Below are positions 1-10,765 of a DNA stretch of 64,000 nucleotides, piece after piece. Each line of letters starts with the position of its first letter. Within the stretch, counting starts at the first letter, position 1. Source of the stretch: Elephas maximus indicus (taxonomy: Eukaryota; Chordata; Mammalia; Proboscidea; Elephantidae); contig NC_064831.1 in the NCBI RefSeq assembly GCF_024166365.1, positions 82,968,268 to 83,032,267 of the forward strand, in the 5' to 3' direction. The notes beneath the pieces were generated by a model. That model worked only from the letters and a program-made list of their open reading frames with translations. It ran no database searches and was not told the origin of the DNA. A program made the translations under genes and the position numbers.

Positions 1-410
1 GAGTAGCTCACCACCACCAAGAAAGGAGACACCCAGCAGCAGGAGACAGCGTGATCAGCTTCCCAGCCCATGGAGAGGGAACACTGAGTGCTTTCAGGCA
101 GAGACTGAGAGCCAGGGAGAGGCATGCCTAGGAGCATGTCTGAGAAGAGGCGATCCTGATGGAAGAACTGTATCTTGAGTGTCCCTAAGCCTGAACTGTA
201 AATGTTACTTCCCTAATATACACCATAATTGTGATGATGAACAAACCCAGAGAGTGCTGTGGGAGGGATGGTTGGTGTTAAAATTGATGAAGGCAGCAGA
301 GAGAGGAGGCATGTCTGACCCACACCTCATAGGAATCAGCCTTGGGCTGTTGATCTTGGTTCTCCTTCCCCCTTGTGGGGTTGGAGGAGGTCAGATGCCA
401 CCCCCAAGAT
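1..410 (+). mobile_element. LTR-like repeat, 3' part, cut by window edge
   Basis: This stretch aligns by eye with the 3' half of the repeat at 44391-45440. Shared blocks in the same order include the 'gagccagggagaggc' block, the 'cctgatggaagaactgta' block, the 'tgttacttccctaata' block, and the end near 'ggaggtcagatgcc'. The 5' part lies outside the window. The 1-kb relative begins like an ERVL-type LTR, so this is called an LTR fragment. No coding capacity is seen. The family name is not certain. Confidence 0.5.
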
Positions 411-429
411 GTTTTTACAGAGCCCATTC

Positions 430-1225
430 ATAAAATGGTCTCCAGTCTAACCTCTGGCTATCATGCTTACTCACATGCAACATACTTCCTCACACACTCT
501 CACACAAGCATGCACACATATACACACATTCAAATACAAACACCTGTTGACTGTCTACTTTCCAGAAGACCACCAGAATCGCCTGTGCATGGAACAAAGC
601 CATGTTTTGCTTTTTTTTTTTTTTATCTAACTGCAGTTAGGGAAAGTAGCTCCACCTTGACCAAGTCCTAGTAATGTCTTAGAAAGGGGAGACCAGCAGC
701 GGATGGTTATCGGGTTTTGGTCTCCGGGCTCAGGTGGTTTAAGCCAAGTCTTTCAGCAGGAGAATCTGATTAGAATTGGGCCATATTCACGATGCAGTAG
801 TTTAGAATTGGTCAACACAGTGAGGTAACAGCCTTTGAGTGAGTCTTCATTAGTAAATGGTTGTTTGGTAAGTGAACTTTTTGCCAGGTGAGCAGCCTGT
901 TATTCTGAGAAGGGGACTATGTGCCCAAATGAGCGATCCTTTGTTTGAATAAACTGGTTCTCAGGAATTTCCAAAGCAAACAGTAAAGTGTTTAATGGTT
1001 TACGATTTTCTCTTTCCTGGCAAGGATTTTCTAGAATCAATGGTAGTCATGTTGACACAGGTGATTCCAGTGTTCAGTGCTGATAGTTAAGCCACATGAT
1101 GCAGGGAGTCTCAGTTCTCAACACGCCCACAGTCACTCACCCACATCAACCAGACTCTGAGTGGCCTTGCTCTTCCCAGTCTCTGCATTTTCACATCTTC
1201 ACCCTCTTTCCTAATAAGGTTTATT
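430..1225. other. No recognised feature
   Basis: This stretch holds a short CA-rich patch (about 490-545) and a T run (611-624). No gene, splice-bounded exon or repeat family was recognised. Confidence 0.4.
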
Positions 1226-1580
1226 TACTCACATTATAAATGTTATACATCCTCATCATTGGAAATTTTGAAAATAAAAAAAGCTTTAAAAATTTTAAGT
1301 TGAACATATTGTATATACAAGAGGGAAACCAGTTTTCTTCCACCTAACTTCATAATTTGAACTTATCACCATGTTATTTTTTAATTGTAAGGCATGAATT
1401 TTTATTGGCTGCATAAATTACACGTAGTAAAAGGACCATGATTCATTTAAATTAGTTCCTATTTTTTCACATTATAAATAACACTGAAATAAATATCTTG
1501 GAGCAGTTTTTTGTTTGTTGTATTTTGATTATTTCCTTGAGGTACATATCAATTTATTGACCGTTACATTAAAAAAAAAT
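1226..1580. mobile_element. Ancient LINE 3'-end-like fragment
   Basis: The text has the character of old mammalian L1 3' UTRs: an A-rich stretch, then phrases resembling 'ggctgcataaatta', 'ttcacattataaataaca' and 'gaaataaatatcttgg'. It is strongly diverged. The orientation and subfamily were not resolved. Confidence 0.4.
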
Positions 1581-1832
1581 GTAACTTTTTACATTACAGG
1601 GGTATAAATGTTTTGAAGTCTTCAGTTATATTTGCCAAATTGCACTCTTAGGAGAGGGAGGGTAACAATTTGCCCTACCACCAAAGCATATAAAAACGAA
1701 TGTCATGCTGCTTTCTCCAGTCAACTTTCTCTTCTCAGTGGTAACCTGAGTAAAAGAATATTGAATAAGGTTTTTCCTATTGCCCCAGAATTTTACCTAC
1801 AGTGCCAAAGCAAAGGACTTTCAGATTACCCA

Positions 1833-2001
1833 CCAAAAACCAAACCAAACCTTTTCCCACCAAGTCGATTCCAACTCATAGTGACCCTGTATGACAGAGA
1901 AGAACTGCCCCATAGGGTTTCCAAGGAGCACCTAGTGGATTCAAACTGCCGACCTTTTGGTTAGCCGCTGTAGTTCTTAACCACTACGCCATCAGGGTTT
2001 C
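1833..2001 (-). mobile_element. AfroSINE-type SINE, full length, with TSD
   Basis: This is a tRNA-headed SINE on the minus strand. The A-rich tail (CAAACC repeats when read on plus) is at the left and the tRNA-like head, with a B-box-like 'gattcaaactgccgacc', is at the right. An 11-bp target-site duplication, CAGATTACCCA, flanks it at 1822-1832 and 2002-2012. That proves an LINE-mobilised insertion and fixes both ends. Confidence 0.9.
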
Positions 2002-2249
2002 CAGATTACCCACAGGGCTTACTAAAAAGTAGTGAAACTGTCCTTCAGTGCTCACCTCCACTCCTCTGTCTGGCCAATAGAAGCAGCAATCTGCAGTTTA
2101 TTATGGAGGGAGCTGTAAAAGGAGGTGAGTTGTTAGCCTGGTGGGATATATTGTGACATTTCCCTCTTCAAGTTGAGGGAACCATCATGGAGACTGAAGG
2201 TGCCTTCCAGGGAGATGATATTCTTCCTTTCTAGGCATTCTGCTGATGG

Positions 2250-2335
2250 AAGAAGAGCCACTGGGTGGGTCAGAACCACACACCTTTAGGTTAGCAGCCG
2301 AGCACTAAACTATTAGCACCACTAGGGTACCTCCC
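2250..2335 (-). mobile_element. Diverged SINE head fragment
   Basis: Only the tRNA-like head half is visible ('gggtcagaaccacacacc', 'ggttagcagccgagcac', ending near 'caccactagggtacctcc'). It is more diverged than most copies in the window, so it is probably an old, truncated member. Confidence 0.55.
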
Positions 2336-3670
2336 AAGTGGTATTTAGCCATCATGTCTCCTTCGTCTCTTCCAGTTGGTGACAGTTTCTCAGTCATTCC
2401 TCACGTTTCATAACCTTGACCTTTTGAAACAAAATGTTCAGGTATTTCATGAATGTCCTTCAATTTGAGTTTGTCTAATGTTTTCTCATAATTAGACTAG
2501 GGTTAAGGGTTTGGGGGAAGAATAACACAGAAGTAAAGTACCATTTTCATCACAGCATATCAGGAGTTACATGACATCAACATGACTTATCTCTAGTGAC
2601 ATTAACCTTGATAATTGAAGGTGGTGTCTGCTAGGTTTCTTCACTGTGAAGTTACTATTTTTCTCTTTTCATATTCTATTCTTTGGAAGCAAGTCACTAA
2701 GTACAGCCCATACTAAAGGGGAGAAAAATTAAGCTCTACCTCCTAGCAGGGGCAGTATCTACATATATAACTTGGAATTATTCTGTAAGGAAGATTTATT
2801 CCTTCTCCCCTATTTATTTATTCAACTGTTTATATCAGTATGAATTCATGGATATTTATTTTACACTTTGAATTATAATCTAATACTACTGTTTTATTTT
2901 GTTGCTCAAGTTATTCTAGCTTTAGTCATGAGACAGCTCTTTCAGGTTGGCTCCTGGGTCTTTTTGGTGTGTTCCCATCCATTTTTTTTATTTAGTTTTG
3001 TTTTGTTTTTGAGCACTTCTTTACTTTATGTCACTACAAGATGCTCCAGGCTCACCTTGTATTTTCCATGCCCTAATTCTAAAATCAGCCATTTCTCCAA
3101 GGAGCTGTACTTCCTTTTACTGAAAAATGGTATTTAGAAACGAAGATCTGGGCTTTGAGTATGCTCATTGCTACTGGCTGTCATTGTTTCTAGGCCCTTA
3201 CAACAGACAGAGCTAGGAAATACATGTGTATCCACCTTATATTATTAAACCAGCTTTCGAAGTTTTCTATTATATATATTGCCAAACCTAATGCTAACTG
3301 ATAGGGTAAATGTTAACTGATAACATGAGCTTTCTTATAAAAAGGTAATGCAGATCTCCTGGAGTCTGAAGTCTGTCTGCCAACATAGAGATGAGTGCCT
3401 GCATCCTACCTAGAAAGTGATGGGGTGGGTTGTGGGAGAGCAGGGAATGGATGGGATTGGCTGGAGTTGCCCCTGATGGTGGGGAAAGGCAGCAGCAGTG
3501 GCGTATCCTTTCTCAGTGTTTGGAGTGGCAAGGGTAAGTTTCTCACAGGCCAATTGGGTGCTGAGGAAAGTAGTGGGGCTTAAGCCATTCAGAATTTTCT
3601 CCGTCCAAAAGGGCTGCCTGCTAAAGAAAAGGGACCCTAGCAATAAGATTTTTGTGGCATGTGTCACTGG
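2336..3670. other. No recognised feature
   Basis: AT-rich sequence with no recognised repeat or gene. Short open frames here (for example near 2868-3137 and 3395-3707) have no recognisable domain and no supporting context. Confidence 0.4.
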
Positions 3671-3672
3671 GG

Positions 3673-3840
3673 TTGTTTACCAGATAAAATGCAGGTCTTC
3701 CAGTTAAACTGGGATTTCAGATAAACAAATAATTTTTAGTATAAGTATTAATGTAAGTATATCCCATGCAAAAGTTGTTTATCTGAAATTCAAATTTAAC
3801 TGGATTCCTGTATTTTTATGCTAAATATGGTAATCTTTCA
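3673..3840. mobile_element. Palindromic MITE (MER53-like)
   Basis: The left half contains 'accagataaaatgcagg', 'cagataaacaaataat' and 'agtataagtatt'. The right half contains the same text inverted: 'taagtatatccc', 'gttgtttatctgaaat' and 'cctgtatttttatgc'. Such nearly complete inverted-repeat structure is typical of small non-autonomous DNA transposons. The wording resembles human MER53. A second copy lies at 39625-39793. Confidence 0.65.
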
Positions 3841-4585
3841 CTGGGGCAGAAGTTGAGGTAGGGGTTGCCAGAGCTCAGCTAATCATCATATCAAGGAAGT
3901 ACAAGGCCCTGAGCCTGTGTTACTTCTGCATCTGCTTCCCACAGTGCCTGTCATATAAAGGGCATCATCAGCCAAGAAGAATCCACAAACAGCACCACAG
4001 TCAGTAAACTAGGTGCTCCTAGTTACCCTTCAAATGCCACATCCTCTTTGAAGTTTCTTTAACTCTTCCCCAAGCCAAACAAACAGCTCCTCTGGCTTAT
4101 ATTCTCCGAAGCACAGTATTCATGCTTCTGTGTATACCCTGGCAGTCTAAAAAAGAGTCAGGTACTATTTACGGATCATTGAGTTAACTGCTGTGCAGCT
4201 CTCTGAGCTCTCTGTGTGCAAAGCTTATGCTCTGTTCATCTTTGTAGCCACAGCGACCACTGCAGTCCCAGATAAAAAAAAAAAAGAGGCTCTAAAAATG
4301 TTTGTCCAATGAACAAGTGAGTAAATGAATCACTGCTCCCATTTTAGAGTTGAAGAACCAAGGCCCAGAAAAATCAAATTTGATTCAACTCAATTCAATT
4401 CAAATCCGTATACTTTTTTTTTTTTAATGAGTCTACAGTCAGCAAGAAAGATGAATGACTGCTTCAAGAGCTGAAGTGGAGGACTCAATGATCAGTGATG
4501 ATTAAAGACATGAAGGACATCATATGCCATCCAACCCAGCTGGGGACCAACATGGCATCGGAGATGGCACCAGCCACTGGCCTCT
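3841..4585. other. No recognised feature; short AATTC-type repeat
   Basis: Nothing gene-like was recognised. A short imperfect pentamer run (CAATTCAATTCAA-type) lies at about 4378-4402, next to a T run at 4413-4425, and an A run lies at 4275-4285. Confidence 0.4.
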
Positions 4586-4589
4586 GGAA

Positions 4590-4720
4590 GTGGTAGATAG
4601 AGCCTTGAATAGAAGTCAAAAGTTCCAGGTTCCATCCTGACTCTGTGACCTTGGGCAAGTCACTCTGCCTTGGTTTTCGCCTCTTTAAACTGCCAAAGGT
4701 GATCTAAACTAAACAATCTC
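4590..4720 (+). mobile_element. MIR fragment
   Basis: The phrases 'tgactctgtgaccttggg', 'caagtcactctgcctt' and the following pyrimidine-rich segment match the MIR core in the forward direction. MIR is a tRNA-derived SINE old enough to be shared by all placental mammals. Confidence 0.7.
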
Positions 4721-4739
4721 TAAAGTTGTTTTGAGCGTA

Positions 4740-4868
4740 TTTCTCTGTTCATTCTGTCAACCAGCATTTGTCGAGGCACTTTTGTGCTGATCTGGGGATA
4801 CAAAACAAGACATAGTGGCTGCCCTTGGGGAACTCACAGTCTACTGGAAAGACAGAGAAATAAAAATT
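4740..4868 (+). mobile_element. Old mammalian repeat fragment, unassigned
   Basis: The order 'tgtcgaggcacttttgtg', 'ctggggatacaaaaca', 'ctgcccttggggaactcac' and 'agtctactgg' matches the start of the long old repeat that also begins at 26225 in this window. The family was not named. Confidence 0.5.
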
Positions 4869-4889
4869 CAATAGACTGAAGTGTGGCTG

Positions 4890-5150
4890 GTACCATGGTA
4901 ATAACAGCAATGGCCACCATTAATTTTGCATTCATACTCACCATGTGCCAGTCACAATCCCAGTTCTCACTGCCACTTTTGTGAGTGGGTGTCATTTTAA
5001 TCCTCATTTCTTGATGAGAAGACCAAGGCTTAATGATGTGCAATGACTTGTTCAAGATCATTTGGCTAGTAAGTGGTAGAGCTACCATTTAAACCCAAAC
5101 CTGCCTGGCTCAAAAATCAATGCTCATAACCACTCAGCTATACTTTTCAC
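4890..5150 (-). mobile_element. MIR, nearly full length
   Basis: Read on plus this is the reverse MIR consensus: 'caccatgtgccagtcac', 'cattttaatcctcatt', 'caaggcttaatgatgtg', 'ggctagtaagtggtagag' and 'ctcataaccactcagctat'. Confidence 0.75.
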
Positions 5151-5319
5151 ATACTGAAAAAAGTCATGAGCTATACAAAGGAGGGCATAGGAGAAGTTTC
5201 TTAAGGTCTTTCTAACTACAACATAAAATGCAGAAACCATTTTTACAATAAAAAAAAAATTTAATGTTCTAGTCAGGAACAATTTCAAAAAAGGAAAATA
5301 ATAAGAGCTATCAAATACA

Positions 5320-5495
5320 TGATTTACTATACTCTATATAATCTTTAAATATATTAAGCATTTAATCTTTACAAAAAACTTATGAGAAATAAATTTCAGG
5401 AGTCACTCAGCCAGTAAATGACGACCTGGAATTTGAACCCAGACAATTTGGCTCCAGAGCCGGTGCTCTGAGCCATTATTCTATGCTGTCAAAGT
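5320..5495 (-). mobile_element. MIR fragment
   Basis: The reverse MIR core is visible: 'gtcactcagccagtaaatg', 'ggaatttgaacccagac', 'ggctccagagccggtgctc' and 'gagccattattctatgct'. Confidence 0.7.
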
Positions 5496-7275
5496 CAAAT
5501 GACAAATTGAAGGAGAAAAAAATTGAAACTCACATCACAAAGTGCTAATCTCCCTAATATACTAAGAGCTTTCCCTAAGAAAAAGACCAACACCACCACA
5601 GAAAATAAGCAACGCATATGAAGTTCATTTAAATTAAATACATAAGGGAAATGCAAATTCTAACTCTCCTGAGATACCATTACCAGTTTGGCAAAAACTC
5701 AGGATTTTGACAAACATTTTTTTTTTTAATTGTGCTTTAGGTGAAAGGTTACAGCTCAAGTTAGTTTCCAATTCAAAAATTTATATGCGCATTGTTATGT
5801 GACCCTAGTTGCTATTCCTATAATGTGACCGCACATTCCTCCTTTCCACCCCAGATTTCCCATGTCCATTCTACCAGCTCCTATTCCTTACTGCCTTCTC
5901 ATCTCACCTCCAGACAGGTGCTGCCCATTTAGTCTCATGTATCTACTTGAAGCACTCTCTTCTTGAGTATCATTTTATGTCTTAGAGTCCAATCTATTCT
6001 TTGCCTGAAGAGTTTGCTTCAGGAATGATTTTAGTTCTGGGTTAACAAAGAGTTGGGGGGCCGTGTCTTCTGGGGTTCCACCAGTCTCAGTCAGACCATT
6101 AAGTCTGGTCTTTTTACTAGAATTTGAGTTCTGCACCCCACTTTTCTCCTGCTCTGTCAGGGCATCTCTGTTGTGTTCCCTGTCAGGGCGGTCACTGGTG
6201 GTAGCTAGGCACCATCTAGTTCTTCTGGTCTCAGGCTGATGGAGTCTCTGGTTTATGTGGCCCCTTTTGTCTCTTGGGCTAATATTTTCCTTGTATCTTT
6301 GGTGTTCTTCATTCTTCTTTGCTCCAGGTGGATTGAGACCAGTTGATGCATTTTAGATGGCCACTTACTAGCTTTTAAGACCCCAGGTGCCACTCACCAA
6401 AGTGGGATGCAAAACATTTTCTTAAAGCTTTGTTACACCAGTTGACTTAGATGTCCCCCGAAACCACGGTTCCCAGACCCCTGCCCCTGCTACATTGTCC
6501 CTCAAATTGTCTGGTTGTATTCAGATGACTCCTTAGCTTTTGGCTTAGTCCAGTGGTGCTGACTTCCCCTATATTGCGCATTGTCCTTTCCTTCACCTAA
6601 GTTAATTTTTATCTACTATCCAATTAGTGAATTCCCCTCTCCTTCCTTCCTCACGCTCGTAAGCATCAAAGAATGTTTTCTTCTGTGTTTAAACCTTGAC
6701 AGAACATTCTTTATGGAGCTGTAAGGAAAAGCCTTCATACGCATGGCTGGTGGGAATGCAACTCAGTACAAAATTGATGGAGGCAGTTCAAAAGCCCAAA
6801 TCTACACACTCTTTTAACCAGCAATCCTACATCTAGAATTTTATTTTACAGATAACTCACACATGTAAAATGGCATTAATATAAAGCTAGTCACTGCAGC
6901 ATTCTTTCGATAGCAAAGTCCTGGAAACAACATAAATATCCATCAGTAGGGACTCCTGAACACATTTTGGTACATCCATACTATGGAATACTTTGCCGCT
7001 CATATTATGGACTGATATAAGACAATCTTCAAGAAATATTAAGAGAAAAAAACAGGTTCAGGGCAGTATGTACAATATATTACCATGTGTATAAAAAGAA
7101 GAAAGGAATATATTTTTGTGTCGACTTGTATGGGCATAAAAAAATACCTTTTGGACAAGATATAAGGTGGGAAGATGGGGGACAGGGATAGGAAAGAGAA
7201 CTTCCCCATATGTCTTCTGCATTTTTTGAGGTTTGAACCACGCATCTGTATTGTCTATTTTTTTAATTTAACAAA
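5496..7275 (+). mobile_element. Old L1 ORF2 3' end, split by a younger L1
   Basis: The left part (5496-5720) and right part (6696-7275) together read as the C-terminal end of L1 ORF2 in the plus direction. Examples are 'aagaaaaagaccaaca', 'gggaaatgcaaattct', 'gagataccattaccag', then, after the interruption, 'ggctggtgggaatgcaact', 'gcagcattctttcgatagc' and 'ccatactatggaatact'. No reading frame survives. The interruption is a younger L1 tail in the opposite direction. Confidence 0.75.
5721..6695 (-). mobile_element. Lineage-specific L1 3' UTR, 5'-truncated
   Basis: On the minus strand the element ends in 'tttcacctaaagcacaatt' followed by a run of A (seen as the T run at 5720-5731). It shares blocks with 19899-20742, 24171-24763, 52075-52962 and the tail of 13874-15374, for example 'agaccattaagtctggtc' and 'accatctagttcttctgg'. 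Imperfect flanking copies of TTGACA(g)AACATT at about 5706 and 6696 look like the target-site duplication. This is only the 3' end, as usual for truncated L1 insertions. Confidence 0.8.
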
Positions 7276-7555
7276 GAATTTTTTTTTTTCTAAAGATAAG
7301 CAAAGAAAATGAAAAGGGACACTTTGAGACTCTGGTTCTGAGAACTCAATGGTCCTTTAATGAGATAGACTCTTCATGAACCCACCAGAGCTAAAAAAAA
7401 AAAAAAAAAAAGATGGGGATATATCAGAAATACCCGTGGGTGAAGAGAGATTCTTTCATTCAGATGCACATATAGTTCCCATATGTCCCTGAGGCTCATT
7501 CAAAGCTAAGATTCAAGCCCCAGGGACAGCTGGTAACGTGGGTAACTGTGGGCAA
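7276..7555. other. No recognised feature; poly(A) run
   Basis: A T-run (7279-7290) and an 18-base A run (about 7393-7411) occur without a recognised element attached. Confidence 0.4.
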
Positions 7556-7559
7556 CCAG

Positions 7560-7770
7560 GCTTCGCTCATGGTTGTCATAGCAACAGTGATGTTCCTATA
7601 GCTGGATTTTCATTGTGAAGTAATTATCAGGCTTTGTGCTGGGCTCCTCCACATTTGCAGTCATTTACATCAATGACTATTATGAATGAGCCTAAATTAG
7701 TTGCAATTTCAATTGAACTGTTAAGAGAAGCTGTGAATTAAGCCAGATTTACACAACCTTCCATCATGAC
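7560..7770. promoter_or_regulatory. Candidate non-coding element with X-box-like palindrome
   Basis: The 14-mer GTTGTCATAGCAAC (7572-7585) is close to the RFX X-box GTTGCCATGGCAAC. The following 180 bases are unique-looking, AT-rich and carry homeodomain-type cores (GTAATTATC, CTAAATTAG, GAATTAAG). No repeat was recognised. The regulatory reading is inference from motifs and texture only. Confidence 0.3.
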
Positions 7771-8185
7771 TGGCAGACCTGGTAAGTTGTATGCCTGGTG
7801 CAGCTTAGGAGTGGGGTGCCATTTGCTCTGCTGCCCTCAAAGGCTGTGGGATGGTCAAAGTCCTGCCCCCTTCCAGCCCAAGATGGGCAGTCCCTTCTCT
7901 CCTCTCCTCTCCTCCCTCTCCCTCCACAAGTAGTAGAAGTAGACCCAGCAGGCTCCTGGTTTCAACCTAGTACATATCATAAAACTTTCTGATTGGCCAG
8001 AACTTTAAAAGACTCATAGTTCTATACAATTAGTCCAACTTTATACTGGAGAAAACTTAAGCTTGGACTGCCCACAGGCCCTCCACTGAAAAGTGATGGA
8101 GCCAGTATTCACAACCAAGCTCAGAGCTTCTTCCACTTGTGCATCCCTCACTCGCAGGCCAAGGGTGAAAATTTTCTTTATGTTG
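7771..8185. other. No recognised feature; CTCCT-rich patch
   Basis: A pyrimidine-rich CTCCT-type patch lies at about 7893-7926. No gene or element was recognised. Confidence 0.4.
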
Positions 8186-9860
8186 TGTATTAGTTTCCTG
8201 TTTGTTGTTCTTGTTGTTAGGTGCTGTCAAGTCAGTTCTGACTCATGGCAAACATATGTACAACAGAGCAAAATACTGCCTGGTTCTTCTGCTCCAGCCT
8301 CACAATTGTTGCTATCTTTGAGCTCATTCTTGCAGCCACTGAGTCAATTCATCTCACTGAGGGTCTTCCTCTTTTTTGCTGACCCTCTACTTTATCAGGC
8401 ATGATGTCCTCCTCCAGGGACTGGTCCCTCCTGATAATGTGTCCAAAGTACATGAGATGAAGTCTCGCCATCCTCACTTCTAAGGAGCATTCTGGCTGGA
8501 CTTCTTCCAAGACAGATTTGTTTGTTTTTCTGGCAGTCCATGGTATATTCAATATTCTTCGCCAACACCATAATTCAAAGGCATAATTTCTTCTGTCTTC
8601 CTTATTCACTGTCCAGCTTTCACATGCACATGACGCAATTGAAAACACCACGGCTTGGGTCAGATGCACCTTAGTCCTTAAAGTGACATCTTTGCTTTTT
8701 AACACTTTAAAGAGGTCTTTTGCAGCAGATTTGCCTAATGCAATGCATCGTTTGATTTCCTGACTGCTGATTTCATGGGTGTTGATTGTGGATCCAAGTA
8801 AAATGAAATCCTTGACACCTTCAATATGTTCTCAGTTTATCATCATGTTGCTTATTGGTCCAGTTGTGAGGATTTTTGTTTTATGTTGAGATATAATCCA
8901 TACTCAAGGCTGTAGTCTTTGATCTTCAGCAGTAAGTGCTTCAAGTCCTCTTTGTTTTCAGCAAGCAAAATTGGGTCATCTGCGTATCACAGGTTGTTAA
9001 CGAGTCTTCCTCCAATCCTGATGCTGTGCTCTTCTTCATAGTCTAGCTTCTCGGATTATTTGCTTAGCATACAGATTGAATAAGTATGGTGAAAGAAGAC
9101 AACGCTGACATACACCCTTCCTGATTTTAAACCACGCTGTATCCTCCGGTTCTGTTTGAACAACTGCCTCTTGGTCTATGTACAGATCCCACAGGAGCAC
9201 AATTAAGTGTTCTGGAATTCTAATTCTTGCAATGTTGTCCATAATTTGTTATGATCCACACAGTCTAATGCCTTTGTATAGTCAATAAAACACAGGTAAA
9301 CATCTTTCTGGTGTTCTCTGCTTTCAGCCAAGATCCATCTGATATCAGCAATAATATCCCTCATTCCATGTCCTCTTCTGAACGCAACTTGAATTTCTGG
9401 AAGTTCTTGGTCAGTGTAGTTTCCTAGGGCAGGCATAAAAAAAATTACCACAAACTAGGTGGCTTAAAACAACAAAAATTTATTCTCTCATAGTTCTAGA
9501 GGATAGAAGTTTGAAATCAGAGAGAGAGCAGGGCCATGCTTTCTCTGAAGGCTCTAGAGGAGAATCTGTCCCATGCCTTTCCCTTAGTTTCTGGTGTTGC
9601 CAGCAATCCTTGGTGTTCCTTGACTTATAGAAGCATCACTTCAATCTCTGGTTCAATCATCATGTGATTTTCCCTCCATGTCTGTGTCTGTATCTCTTCT
9701 TATATGGCCATCAGTCATATTTGATGAGGGCTCACCCCATTGACCTCACTTTAACTTAATGACATCTGCAAAGACTCTATTTCCAAATAAGGTCACATTT
9801 AAGGTACTGGTGGTTAGAACTTCAACAAACATTTTGGAGGACAGGAGTCAGACCACAACA
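8186..9860 (-). mobile_element. MLT1-type LTR (MaLR), split by an RTE element
   Basis: On the minus strand the LTR runs from TG (complement of 9860) to CA (complement of 8186). It shows the MLT1 plan: 'ggacttcaac'-like text, 'ggtcattaagtt'-like text, 'aataaatttttgttg' and 'aagccacctagtttgtgg' (compare plus 9450-9485 and 9720-9860). Only 14 bases lie to the left of the insertion (8186-8199). The rest (9417-9860) lies to the right. MLT1 belongs to the old ERVL-MaLR group. No internal viral genes are present. Confidence 0.75.
8200..9416 (-). mobile_element. RTE-clade LINE, 5'-truncated, broken reverse transcriptase
   Basis: This is a non-LTR retrotransposon of the RTE type, lying on the minus strand. 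Three open pieces remain. Residues from 9203-9451 contain motif A (FIDYTKALDCVDH). The piece at 9036-9242 contains GVCQRCLLSPYLFNLYA, where the usual QGC has become QRC. The catalytic YADD codons are at the complement of 8975-8986 in another frame. The C-terminal domain at 8349-8705 has CESWT and WCWRRIL. Frameshifts and stops separate the pieces, so it is dead. The 9-bp duplication TAGTTTCCT at 8191-8199 and 9417-9425 bounds it. The 3' end (complement of about 8200-8290) closely resembles the tail of the SINEs in this window, which suggests that relatives of this LINE moved them. Confidence 0.9.
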
Positions 9861-10344
9861 TGTTTAAAAAGTGACAGAGCTTCATTATGTCTTTAGTGAA
9901 AAGAATAAGTACTTCTGTATCTATCAGCCAAAGGAGAGTAAGAAGTGACCTAGTCCTGGGGCTGGCAGCCAAGTCCCCAACCTGATTGTGACATGCTTCC
10001 AGTGATTCAGAGAGACCCTTCACCCCTGGTTTAGGTGGTTACATTATGCCCATCCACATTCAACCACATCATTACCTCTCTCTGCCTTACATTATTCCAT
10101 CATCATGCCATGTACCTCTTAGAGGTGAATCCATTTTGTTGGCCTGTCAATGAAATAGTTACAAGGAGGAAGCAGCAGAATACTGCCAGAAAAGCTCCAC
10201 AGACATTTCACCTCTTGTAGTTTTATTTGGGCCAATCAGCCCTTCTTGGCAAGTAAAAATGTGTCCTGAAAAAGTTAAACTCAGACATCCTTCATCCTTA
10301 GGGCAAAGGTTCTTAACCTTGGATCAATCCATTTATCCTTGAGT
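9861..10344. other. No recognised feature
   Basis: No gene or known repeat was recognised between the MLT1 LTR and the next LTR-like element. Confidence 0.4.
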
Positions 10345-10765
10345 GGTATCTTAGTTATCTAGTGCTGCTTTAACAGAAATACCACAAGTGGACGGCTTTA
10401 ACAAAGAGAAATTTTTTTTTTCACAGTCTAGTAGACTAGAATCCAAATTCAGGGCATCAGCTCCGGGGGGAGGCTTTCTCTTTCTGTCAGCTCTGGAGGA
10501 AGCTCCTTCTCATCAATCCTTCCCTGGACTAAGAGCTTCTCCATGCAGGAACCCAGGGCTGAAAGGACACAATGTACTCCCAGTGCTTCTTTCTTGGTGG
10601 TATGAAGTCCCTCCCTTTCTGCTCGCTTCCCTTTCATTTCTTGTAAGACAAAAGGTGGTGCAGTCATACCCCAGGGAAATTTCCTTTACATTGGATCAGG
10701 GATGTGACCTTACCTGAGGGAACCCACTCAGATCCTTGACCTCAATACTAGGATTTAGAACTGAA
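10345..10765 (-). mobile_element. LTR-like interspersed repeat
   Basis: The plus-strand text 'agttatctagtgctgctt', 'taacagaaataccacaag' and 'tcacagtctagtagact', followed by a 350-bp body rich in 'ggctttctctttctgtc', has the layout of a reversed MaLR/ERVL-type LTR. The exact family was not assigned. Short open frames inside it are not genes. Confidence 0.5.

Noticed and set aside
8349..9451. Reverse-transcriptase-like frames as a host gene
   Set aside because: They are pieces of one RTE element in different frames, bounded by a target-site duplication.
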